DNA of 5,930 nucleotides from Thermoleophilia bacterium (GTDB lineage: Bacteria > Actinomycetota > Thermoleophilia > RBG-16-64-13), in NCBI GenBank assembly GCA_016929985.1, contig JAFGIH010000637.1, forward strand, positions 1 through 5,930, read 5' to 3'. Made by a program: the position numbers and the translations under genes. The notes under the pieces are model-generated. The model saw nothing but the letters and a program-made list of their open reading frames with translations, made no database searches and was not told where the DNA came from. This document shows, in pieces, positions 1 to 5,930 of this stretch; within the stretch, counting starts at the first letter, position 1, and every line of letters starts with the position of its first letter.

Positions 1-17
1 GATCCCGTGTCGCTCAT
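1..17 (-). CDS. First codons of next dcw gene (probably ftsZ), cut by window edge
   Basis: An ATG on the minus strand (positions 17-15) follows a strong ribosome binding site, and the frame stays open to the window edge, giving only M-S-D-T-G. The gene that follows ftsQ in the same direction in actinobacterial dcw clusters is normally ftsZ; in other lineages it is ftsA. Five residues cannot tell these apart, so the identity is inferred from position only. The start itself is well supported by the GGAGGT motif at 9 nt and by the non-coding spacer just before it. Confidence 0.55.
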
Positions 18-153
18 GGTACTCGAACCTCCAGAATCATCGAATCACAGGACTCCAACTTGAGCCTTTGCGAGAAGCCCTCAGTCCTTACTTCACTCCG
101 AGAGCATTACGTTCTCTTGTAACGATTTCCTCCCCAAATGCACAATATCACTT
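18..153 (-). other. Spacer between ftsQ and the left-edge gene; possible regulatory region
   Basis: This is the only sizeable gap in the operon: 136 bp, about 47 % GC by hand count, against clearly GC-rich coding sequence around it. It holds the ribosome binding site described separately and a weak interrupted inverted repeat (minus strand GAGA, 9-nt loop, TCTC, around 99-115). I see no strong stem followed by a T-run, so no clear intrinsic terminator, and no convincing -35/-10 pair. In many bacteria a promoter for ftsZ lies just upstream of that gene, so a promoter here is plausible but not shown by the sequence. Confidence 0.4.
27..32 (-). promoter_or_regulatory. Ribosome binding site of the left-edge gene
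   Basis: The minus strand reads TGGAGGTT here, with a perfect GGAGGT core, followed by 9 nt and then ATG at 17-15. The spacing equals that of the murG site in this window. It is the main evidence that a gene starts at the left edge. Confidence 0.7.
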
Positions 154-927
154 TCATTTGGGCTTGACAGCGGGGCGTTCGGGTACTGTCACGTCGACAT
201 ACTCGATCTGCCCTTCATCCCTCAAGTAGCGCTCCACTAGTTCCGCCGCCACCCTCAACTTGTACTCGAGACGGTCGGGTTCACCCAACCTCACCTCTGC
301 CCCACCGTCGAGCTGCAGCACCAGCGCTCCGGCCGCCGAGACAGCCACGTGGCCGACCTTGGGCAGACCCGCCACGGCTTCTTCGTCCTGCAGGAGAACG
401 ATCACCGGAAGCGCTCCCAGAACCGCATTGGAGACCTTCTCACCCACCGCGTGTTCCGCTCTGGAGGTGGGCACGACAAGCGGCAGATTCACGCCCCGGG
501 GAGCCTGCGCCTTCTCGAGCACGCGGCCGTCGTCCGAGACGAGCCAGATGCTCTCTCCCTCGCCCTGAAGCCGGGCCACCGGTTCGTACTCGACAAGTCG
601 CACTTCGAGTGTGTTGGGAAACTCCCGGTAGACCTGGGCGGAGCGGACATAGGGCAGCCCGCGGAGTCGCCTCTCAAGCTCGTCGGTGGAAAGCGTCAAC
701 AGACTCGCGCCCATAGCGCCAGACGTGGCCTGCGCGACCTCTTCCTGGGTCACACAGAGAGTGACGGTCGCGTTGATCTGCTTGACCGCGAAGACGTCCG
801 AAGAACGCAACCAGAGGAAGAGTCCCCCGGCGATGATCACTATGGCGGCTATGGCGAGGAGCGTGCCCCGCCGCCGGCCCCGCTGCCGCGTCACCGAGCG
901 GCGCCGGTCGCGTACGCGGTCATCCAT
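154..927 (-). CDS. ftsQ: Cell division protein FtsQ (DivIB family), POTRA domain
   Basis: FtsQ is a single-pass inner membrane protein of the divisome; with FtsL and FtsB-type partners it links early and late division proteins and controls septal wall synthesis. From the ATG at 927-925 the product is 257 residues. It has a strongly basic cytoplasmic N-terminus (residues 1-20), one membrane segment (about 22-40), and a POTRA domain (about 45-120) with the family pattern of a VFAVKQI start, a LRGLPYVRSAQVYREFPNTL core and an EYEPVARL end. A beta-rich FtsQ C-terminal domain follows, and the protein ends in a short Pro/Lys tail. This start overlaps the murB stop by 8 bp. The frame is open further upstream: a second ATG at 954-952 has a better placed GGGAG (10 nt away) and would add nine residues, so the start is uncertain. 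The family assignment is secure, and the position after murB and before a probable ftsZ agrees. Confidence 0.9.
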   Translation of the reverse strand: MDDRVRDRRRSVTRQRGRRRGTLLAIAAIVIIAGGLFLWLRSSDVFAVKQINATVTLCVTQEEVAQATSGAMGASLLTLSTDELERRLRGLPYVRSAQVYREFPNTLEVRLVEYEPVARLQGEGESIWLVSDDGRVLEKAQAPRGVNLPLVVPTSRAEHAVGEKVSNAVLGALPVIVLLQDEEAVAGLPKVGHVAVSAAGALVLQLDGGAEVRLGEPDRLEYKLRVAAELVERYLRDEGQIEYVDVTVPERPAVKPK

Positions 928-1909
928 GGGTGCGGGGCGGTCTCCCGGGGGCATCCGCGGACGACTCCCAGGGGAAGTCTGCGCCCAGAAGCCTGACTTC
1001 GGGTTCGAGCGCCACCCCGCTGGTGCGGAGCACCTCTGCACGCATGAGACTCATCAAGGCGAGCACATCCGCAGTCGTCGCGTCTCCCAGGTTGACCAAG
1101 AAGTTGGCATGTATCCTGGATATTTCGGCGCCTCCCTGCTGCGTTCCTTTGAGACCGGCAGCTTCGATGAGCCTTCCGGCTGCCCCTCCCGAGGGGTTCT
1201 TGAACGTGCTGCCGAACGTGCGGACCCCTTGCGGCTGGACGGAACGCCGCCTGCGGAGGATCTGGCGCTGTCTCTCTGCTATGTCCTCAGGATCCCCCGG
1301 AACGAGCGCGAAACGGATCGCCGTGACCATCACCTGCTGAGGCAGTCTGCAGGAGCGGTAACCCCAGTCCATCTGGGCGGTCGAGACGCTGGCCGCCCCG
1401 GAGGCGGCAGCCATCTGCACCTCTTCTACGACATCGGCCATGCAGCATCCGTACGCGCCCGCGTTCATGGCGATCCCCCCACCCACCGAGCCGGGGATGC
1501 CGCAGGCGAACTCGAGTCCGGAGAGTCCTGCCTCCGCCGCCATCACGGCCAGCCGAGATAGCGGCACCCCGGCTCCGACAAGGATCGACACCCGCTCCGC
1601 TCCCTTCACCGGCGCCGAGGGCATCCCTTCGACAAAGGCGAAGGTGTCGTCCAGCCTTACCACCACTCCCCCGAAGCCTTCATCGGCCACGAGGAGGTTC
1701 GAGCCCGCGCCCAGCGGGACCCAGGGCACGTCATGGTCTTCGAGCATACCCAGTGCCGAGACCAGGTCCTCCGGGTCAGACACGGTCAGGAGAAGGTCGA
1801 CCTTGCCACCGGTGCCTATGGTGGTGAATGGCGCCATGGGTGCGTCCACCCATAGACGTGCCCCTTCAAGGGCACGCAACTCCTGTATGAGGGAGGCCGG
1901 AAGAGTCAT
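920..1909 (-). CDS. murB: UDP-N-acetylenolpyruvoylglucosamine reductase MurB (type II-like)
   Basis: MurB is the cytoplasmic flavoprotein that reduces UDP-GlcNAc-enolpyruvate to UDP-MurNAc with NADPH. The product is 329 residues. The FAD-binding half shows TTIGTGGKVD (29-38), GAGSNLLVADEGFGG (67-81) and GLEFACGIPGSVGGGIAMNAG (131-151). The MurB C-terminal domain shows YRSC (184-187), with the active-site Arg, then GSTFKNP (233-239), whose Ser234 is the expected proton donor, AGRLIEAAGLKG (244-255), and EPEVRLLG (302-309), with the conserved Glu at about 304. The extra loop of the E. coli type I enzyme seems absent, which points to type II. The ATG lies 12 bp after the murC stop, with a GAAGG ribosome binding site in the gap. 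The last 20 residues extend past the usual family end towards ftsQ. The position between murC and ftsQ is lineage-specific. The identification is very secure. Confidence 0.97.
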   Translation of the reverse strand: MTLPASLIQELRALEGARLWVDAPMAPFTTIGTGGKVDLLLTVSDPEDLVSALGMLEDHDVPWVPLGAGSNLLVADEGFGGVVVRLDDTFAFVEGMPSAPVKGAERVSILVGAGVPLSRLAVMAAEAGLSGLEFACGIPGSVGGGIAMNAGAYGCCMADVVEEVQMAAASGAASVSTAQMDWGYRSCRLPQQVMVTAIRFALVPGDPEDIAERQRQILRRRRSVQPQGVRTFGSTFKNPSGGAAGRLIEAAGLKGTQQGGAEISRIHANFLVNLGDATTADVLALMSLMRAEVLRTSGVALEPEVRLLGADFPWESSADAPGRPPRTHG

Positions 1910-1921
1910 CGCTACCTTCGG

Positions 1922-3325
1922 TCAGGCCGAGGCCAGGAAGCGCTCACCAACCCGGTGGACGTCGCCGGCTCCGAGGGTGAGCACCAGATCTCCCGGGGCG
2001 GTGACATGCTGAAGGTACTCCACGACTGCGGTGAGACGGGGCAGGTAGACCACGGGCTTGTTCTTCGCCAGCCTGAGGATGCCGTCCACGATCAGCTTGC
2101 CGCTGACCCCCGGCCAGGGGTCCTCCCGCGCCCCGTAGACGTCGGTGACCACGGCCACGTCGGCTTCGAGCAGCGCCTCGGCGAACTCTTTCTGCAGGAA
2201 CTCGGTGCGGGAGTACAGATGGGGCTGGAACACCGCGATGATCCGCGACCAGTCGCCCTCCCGGGCGGCCCGCAGGGTCGCGCGGAGCTCGGTGGGATGG
2301 TGGGCGTAGTCGTCCACGACCGTCACTCCGTTCCGCTCACCTTTGGACTGGAAGCGCCGCACCGCCCCGCTGAACGAGCCCAGGGCCGCCACGATGGGTT
2401 CCGGCGGCAGGCCGAGCTCGGTGAGGGCGGCGAAGCAGGCGAGCGCGTTCAGGATGTTGTGCCTGCCAGGGACCTGCAAGGCGACAGTGGCCAGCAGCCG
2501 CTCGTCACTGAAGACTTCGAAGGTGCTCCCGGGATGCCCGTTGGTGATCTCGCGAGCCTCATATCCGGCCGGGACCTCGATGCCGAACGAGCATGCGCGG
2601 CACCCCACCTCACGAGCCAACGCCGAAACGCGAGCGTCTTCGGCGCAGTAGACGAGCAGGCCGTTTGGGGGCAGATAGGCCAGGAAGTCCCTGAAGACCT
2701 TCTCCACATCCTCTATGTGCAGATAGTGGCTGTGGTGGTCGAGCTCCATGTTCGTCAAGACGGCCACCTCGGGCCGCAGGAGCAGCAGCGAGCCGTCGGA
2801 CTCGTCCGCCTCGCATACCACGAACTCGCCGGCGCCATGCCGAGCGTTGGACCCCAGGTCGTTCAGTTCTCCGCCGACGAGAAAGGTGGGGTCGGCGCCG
2901 CTGTCGACCAGTGCGCGACTGATCATCGACGTCGTGGTGGTCTTGCCGTGGGTGCCGCATACCGCGACCCCCCGTCCCGACTCCATCAGCCAGGCGAGAG
3001 CCTGGGCGCGCTTGACCACCATGATCCCGCGGCGGCGCGCTTCCTGGAGTTCGACGTTGTGAGCGGGTATGGCCGACGAGATGACCACCACATCCGGATG
3101 GTCCAGGTTGGCGGCCCTATGACCGATCTTCACCGGCACGCCGGCCTGTTCCACGAGAGCCGTATAGCGGGACGCCTTGAGGTCCGACCCGGTGACGTCG
3201 TACCCGCGGCTGCGGAGCACCATGGCGATGCCGCTCATGCCGGCCCCGCCTATGCCGATGAAGTGGACGCTGCGCAGCCCTTGAGGGGCTGATGTGCTGG
3301 TGGTGTCGATGGCTGATCCAGTCAT
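1922..3325 (-). CDS. murC: UDP-N-acetylmuramate--L-alanine ligase MurC
   Basis: MurC is the ATP-dependent cytoplasmic ligase that adds L-alanine to UDP-MurNAc, the first step of stem peptide synthesis. At 467 residues it has normal family length. The N-terminal nucleotide-sugar domain carries GIGGAGMSGIA (24-34). The central ATPase domain has the P-loop GTHGKTTT (124-131), EADESDGS (172-179), TNMELDHH (191-198) and GRHNILNALA (287-296). The C-terminal domain has RRFQ (323-326), DDYAHHPTE (338-346), FQPHLYSRT (366-374) and GAGD (452-455). The LDHH version of the metal-binding motif recalls actinobacterial MurC proteins. The start ATG shares an ATGA with the murG stop and has no clear ribosome binding site of its own, so translation is probably coupled to murG. 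The first 17 residues are a variable leader before the Rossmann strand. Confidence 0.98.
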   Translation of the reverse strand: MTGSAIDTTSTSAPQGLRSVHFIGIGGAGMSGIAMVLRSRGYDVTGSDLKASRYTALVEQAGVPVKIGHRAANLDHPDVVVISSAIPAHNVELQEARRRGIMVVKRAQALAWLMESGRGVAVCGTHGKTTTTSMISRALVDSGADPTFLVGGELNDLGSNARHGAGEFVVCEADESDGSLLLLRPEVAVLTNMELDHHSHYLHIEDVEKVFRDFLAYLPPNGLLVYCAEDARVSALAREVGCRACSFGIEVPAGYEAREITNGHPGSTFEVFSDERLLATVALQVPGRHNILNALACFAALTELGLPPEPIVAALGSFSGAVRRFQSKGERNGVTVVDDYAHHPTELRATLRAAREGDWSRIIAVFQPHLYSRTEFLQKEFAEALLEADVAVVTDVYGAREDPWPGVSGKLIVDGILRLAKNKPVVYLPRLTAVVEYLQHVTAPGDLVLTLGAGDVHRVGERFLASA

Positions 3326-4413
3326 GATGTGGTCTTGCGCGCGGCGACCAATTCTACTACGACGTCGGCGATGCGGTCGGCGGCGTCGGGCCGGGCAAGG
3401 GCCAGCGCCGCCTGTCTCATCCGGCTGTTCGTCTTCACATCGAGGATGGTGGCGACCGCTTCGGCCAGTCGATCGGCGTCCAGCTCCGCATCAGAGATCA
3501 TCAACGCTGCACCCGCGTCTCGCACCATACGAGCGTTGACGGTCTGATGGTCGCCCGTGGCCAAAGGGTACGGCACGAGCAGAGAAGGCACTCCGCGAGC
3601 GAGCACCTCGGCCACCGACCCTCCCGCCCTCGCCACCACCGCGTCGGCCGCGGCGAGAGCCAGCGGGAAGTCGTCGAGGAAGGCGAAGGCCTGATATGAC
3701 GGGTTGGCCTGCGGGCTCTTCAACGCCGCCAACACCTCATCGTGCTCGCGCTCTCCCGTCACGTGGAGGATCTGGAAGGGGGTCGGGATCTTCGCGAAGG
3801 CCTCGACCGTCGCCCGGTTGAGAGTGTGCGAGCCCAGGCTCCCGCCGAAGACCAGCAACACCTGCCGGTCCGGGTCGAGCTTGAACCGGGCGAGCCCTTT
3901 CTCGCGCGTGGCGCTGAGCAGAGCGGGGCGTAGCGGCCGTCCGGTGTAGACGTACTTGTCGCCCGTACGGCCGGCGCTCGGAAAGGAGAGACACACCCGG
4001 TCGACTAGACGGCTTAGGATGCGGTTTGTCCACCCCATGTGCAAGTCCATCTCCACTGCCACCGTCGGGATGCCACGAGCGGCGGCCTCGGCCACCACCG
4101 GGCCGGAGGCGTACGCCCCCACTCCCACCACACAGCCAGGACGTACCTCCCGCAGCACGTTCCAAGCATCAACGCCGGCCACGGGTATGGAACCGAGGGT
4201 GCGGAGCGTCGAGAGCCCCAACTTGCGGGTGAAACCGCGGATGCGGACCACCGAGAAGGGATAGCCTGCCCGGGGGACCAGCTCCTTCTCCATCCCCCGC
4301 CCGGTGCCACAGAAGGCTACTTCGTAGCCCCGGCCCGAGAGGACGTCAGCGAGCGCCAGGGCGGGTACTACGTGCCCCGCCGTTCCGCCGCCGGCGATCA
4401 ATACGCGTGACAT
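3322..4413 (-). CDS. murG: Lipid II synthase MurG (GT28 glycosyltransferase)
   Basis: MurG transfers GlcNAc from UDP-GlcNAc to lipid I on the inner face of the membrane, giving lipid II. The product is 363 residues with the two-domain GT-B fold. The N-terminal acceptor domain starts with the glycine loop GGGTAGH (8-14), whose His14 is the likely catalytic base, and contains GAYASGPV (99-106). The C-terminal donor domain has GGSLGSHTLN (190-199), RAGGSVAEVL (262-271), whose Glu269 should bind the GlcNAc-nucleotide ribose, and PYPLATGDHQTVNA (281-294). The motif that is HEQN in most MurG proteins reads VEMD here (120-123), and TGNPVR reads TGRPLR (157-162). Similar changes are, as I recall, seen in Thermoleophilia-type MurG. 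The start is fixed by a near-ideal ribosome binding site inside ftsW, and the glycine loop sits right at the N-terminus. The stop overlaps the murC start in an ATGA. Confidence 0.96.
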   Translation of the reverse strand: MSRVLIAGGGTAGHVVPALALADVLSGRGYEVAFCGTGRGMEKELVPRAGYPFSVVRIRGFTRKLGLSTLRTLGSIPVAGVDAWNVLREVRPGCVVGVGAYASGPVVAEAAARGIPTVAVEMDLHMGWTNRILSRLVDRVCLSFPSAGRTGDKYVYTGRPLRPALLSATREKGLARFKLDPDRQVLLVFGGSLGSHTLNRATVEAFAKIPTPFQILHVTGEREHDEVLAALKSPQANPSYQAFAFLDDFPLALAAADAVVARAGGSVAEVLARGVPSLLVPYPLATGDHQTVNARMVRDAGAALMISDAELDADRLAEAVATILDVKTNSRMRQAALALARPDAADRIADVVVELVAARKTTS

Positions 4414-5632
4414 TGTCGTAGCTCACCTCCGGAGCAGGCGCGGGTCTGATGGTCGCACGCCTTGCCACCGCCAGGATCAACCCCACCGCCATCAACATCG
4501 CGAGAAGGCTGCTTCGGCCGTAGCTGATGAAGGGCAGAGGCACCCCCGTCAGCGGCAGAGCCCCGATGACTCCACCGATGTTGACGACCGCCTGCAGCGT
4601 GACGAGCATACCGCACCCGGCGATGAGGTACTTGCCCATGGGATCCGAGCAGCGTCTCGCGAGCTGCCAGCAGGCCATCGCGAAGACCCCGAAAAGCACC
4701 AGCACGAGACCGGCTCCCAAGAGGCCGAACTCCTCGCCCAGGATGCTGTAGATCATGTCGGTATGGGCTTTGGGGAGATACTGATATTTCTGTACGCTCT
4801 CCCCCGGTCCCACACCCAACCAACCGCCGCGGCCCAGCGCCATCATCGATTGATACAGCTGATATCCGGTGTCCTGCAGGTCGGCCGAGGGATGGAGAAA
4901 AGCGAGGATACGGCTCGTCCGTTCTTCGTTGGAGAAGGTGAGGCCCGCCCCCACGGCAGCCAGGACACCGGTGACGAGCAGCCAATGCCGCCCCTTCATA
5001 CCGGCGAGCCACAGGAGACCCAGAACGAGTCCGGCCATTATGATGGCGGTCCCCAAGTCGCCCTCCAGCACTACCAGGCCGCAGGCGCCCAGTCCGATGA
5101 GGCCGAAAGGCAGCATGTACGAAGCGAAGTCCCCGGGCCGTACCCGCCGCATGGAGAGCAGGTGGGCGCCCGCCATGACCACCGCCAGCTTGGCGAACTC
5201 CGACGGTTGGAACCGGAGAGGGCCCAGTTCCAGCCAACTGGCGGAACCGTCCGTGGCGTGGTTGAGCTGCGGAACGTGAACCAGCAGCAGGAACACCGCC
5301 GCCAAGCCCAGGAAGAACATGGAGGTCGCACGGAGTCTGCGGTAGTCCAGCCGCGAGAGCCCGATGAGGAGCACGAGTCCTATCACGGCTCCAAGGGCCT
5401 GGGGTTTGAAGTACTCGTACTTGTCACCACCGGAGACCCCCTCGGCCACCGAGACCGAGAGCACGGTACAGAGCCCGCCCGCCAGCAAGAACAGAGTGGA
5501 GATCCACACCAAATGAAACGCGGCCGGTGCAGCCTGCTTGAGGGTGACGCCCGAACGCTCCTCCCACTCCCAGGTGGTCGTCCGGCCTCGCCGTGCGCCG
5601 ATACCGGCGCCTCTTACGACTGTGTGGCTCAT
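4346..5632 (-). CDS. ftsW: Septal peptidoglycan glycosyltransferase FtsW (SEDS family)
   Basis: FtsW is the polytopic SEDS protein that polymerises lipid II at the division site, together with a class B penicillin-binding protein. The product is 428 residues with about ten membrane segments between roughly 38 and 391 and basic cytoplasmic ends. Family motifs in order: [19 protein letters not shown] (132-150), GDLGTA (191-196), [20 protein letters not shown] (256-275), [19 protein letters not shown] (285-303), QAVVNIGG (347-354) and [16 protein letters not shown] (360-375). Asp292 in HTD corresponds to the Asp essential for RodA/FtsW polymerase activity. The placement among murD, murG and ftsQ favours FtsW over RodA. 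Odd points are Arg373, where SYGGSS is usual, and GDLGT, where PDLGT is usual. The start forms an ATGA with the murD stop; an in-frame GTG at codon 29 is a less likely alternative. The last 22 codons overlap murG in another frame and encode a tail rich in Arg. Confidence 0.96.
   Translation of the reverse strand: MSHTVVRGAGIGARRGRTTTWEWEERSGVTLKQAAPAAFHLVWISTLFLLAGGLCTVLSVSVAEGVSGGDKYEYFKPQALGAVIGLVLLIGLSRLDYRRLRATSMFFLGLAAVFLLLVHVPQLNHATDGSASWLELGPLRFQPSEFAKLAVVMAGAHLLSMRRVRPGDFASYMLPFGLIGLGACGLVVLEGDLGTAIIMAGLVLGLLWLAGMKGRHWLLVTGVLAAVGAGLTFSNEERTSRILAFLHPSADLQDTGYQLYQSMMALGRGGWLGVGPGESVQKYQYLPKAHTDMIYSILGEEFGLLGAGLVLVLFGVFAMACWQLARRCSDPMGKYLIAGCGMLVTLQAVVNIGGVIGALPLTGVPLPFISYGRSSLLAMLMAVGLILAVARRATIRPAPAPEVSYDNVTRIDRRRRNGGARSTRPGAR
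4423..4430 (-). promoter_or_regulatory. Ribosome binding site of murG, inside ftsW
   Basis: The minus strand reads GGAGGTGA, a full eight-base match to the usual 3' end of 16S rRNA, 9 nt before the murG ATG (4413-4411). It lies within the ftsW coding sequence. It decides the murG start and shows that murG can be translated independently of ftsW termination, which occurs 65 bp further downstream. Confidence 0.85.
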
Positions 5633-5930
5633 GACGCTTTCCCAGCCAGATTCTTGACCAGAGACCTGAAGTGCTCGCCCCTCTGCTCGAAGTTGACGTA
5701 TTGGTCGAAGCTGGCACAGGCCGGCGCCAACAACACCACATCGCCCGGGGTGGCGACCCGTGCTGCGGTCAAAACCGCGGTCTCCAGATCACCATACGAC
5801 CCCACCTCAGGCAGCCCGGGGCTGTCGCCGCTCTGCCGCACCTCGGCGAAGGCGGCCTCGATCAGAGGAGTGGCTTCACCGATGAGATAGACCGCTTTGC
5901 ACCCACCGGCGCAGGCGCGCGCGACCGGCC
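5629..5930 (-). CDS. murD: UDP-N-acetylmuramoylalanine--D-glutamate ligase MurD, 3' part
   Basis: MurD is the cytoplasmic ATP-dependent ligase that adds D-glutamate to UDP-MurNAc-L-Ala. Only the last 99 codons lie in the window; the frame is open through the right edge, so the gene is cut there and not broken. What remains is the end of the C-terminal Mur ligase domain. It contains AVYLIGEAT near the edge and then the strong MurD signature [21 protein letters not shown] followed by EHFRSLV, which matches the LLSPACASxDxFxNxxxRG pattern near the C-terminus of MurD. The stop codon shares an ATGA with the ftsW start, so the two are probably translationally coupled. The order murD-ftsW-murG is standard for dcw clusters. 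Confidence 0.93.
   Translation of the reverse strand, partial: PVARACAGGCKAVYLIGEATPLIEAAFAEVRQSGDSPGLPEVGSYGDLETAVLTAARVATPGDVVLLAPACASFDQYVNFEQRGEHFRSLVKNLAGKAS

Noticed and set aside
99..115. GAGA/TCTC inverted repeat as an intrinsic terminator after ftsQ
   Set aside because: The stem is only four pairs with a 9-nt loop and no T-run follows, so it would not be expected to terminate transcription.
91..141. Small open frame on the minus strand after ftsQ starting at a GTG (about 16 codons)
   Set aside because: The GGGGAGG motif lies inside it and not before its start; the length and composition give no support for a real peptide.
164..189. TTGACA on the plus strand as a promoter -35 box
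   Set aside because: It lies inside the ftsQ coding end, no -10 box is found at 16-18 nt, and no plus-strand gene follows it.
686..1561. 291-codon open frame on the plus strand opposite ftsQ and murB
   Set aside because: It spans the boundary of two real minus-strand genes and has no family-like sequence.
1955..3292. 445-codon open frame on the plus strand opposite murC
   Set aside because: It lies entirely antisense to an unmistakable murC, has the Arg/Gly/Pro/His-rich composition typical of reverse frames in GC-rich genes, shows no recognisable domain and has no clear ribosome binding site. It is a codon-bias shadow.
4763..5890. 375-codon open frame on the plus strand opposite ftsW and murD
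   Set aside because: It is antisense to two well-conserved genes and crosses their junction, with low-complexity charged composition and no membrane or enzyme motif. High GC explains the lack of stops.
1..5930. Search for an undescribed system, mobile element, CRISPR array or RNA gene
   Set aside because: Nearly all bases are accounted for by core dcw genes; I saw no direct repeats, terminal inverted repeats, transposase motifs, tRNA-like folds or unexplained conserved frames.

Overview
This window is a stretch of the bacterial division and cell wall (dcw) cluster. All genes that I can support lie on the minus strand. Read in the direction of transcription, from the right edge to the left, the order is murD (3' end only), ftsW, murG, murC, murB, ftsQ, and then the first five codons of one more gene at the left edge, probably ftsZ.

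The coding part is GC-rich, with G/C-dominated third codon positions. The genes are packed tightly: two ATGA stop/start overlaps (murD/ftsW and murG/murC), a 68-bp out-of-frame overlap (ftsW/murG), a 12-bp gap (murC/murB) and a short overlap (murB/ftsQ). The only real spacer is the 136 bp between ftsQ and the gene at the left edge, which is about 47 % GC by hand count. This arrangement indicates one long co-transcribed, translationally coupled operon, with a possible control point before the left-edge gene.

The gene order murG-murC-murB-ftsQ without ddl or ftsA at this point, the ELDHH motif in MurC, the GGGTAGHV start of MurG and the unusual acceptor-side motif of MurG together suggest a deep-branching actinobacterium (Thermoleophilia- or Coriobacteriia-like). 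This is inference from remembered family patterns. Other high-GC Gram-positive lineages are not excluded.

The genes cooperate in lipid II synthesis and septal wall building. MurB (UDP-MurNAc formation), MurC (adds L-Ala) and MurD (adds D-Glu) make the cytoplasmic precursor, MurG converts lipid I to lipid II at the membrane, FtsW polymerises lipid II at the septum, and FtsQ is the POTRA-containing scaffold of the divisome. I found no RNA gene, mobile element, CRISPR array or unknown defence-like system. The points worth a second look are small ones: the long ftsW/murG overlap, residue changes in conserved FtsW and MurG motifs, the position of murB, the ftsQ start, and the spacer at the left.
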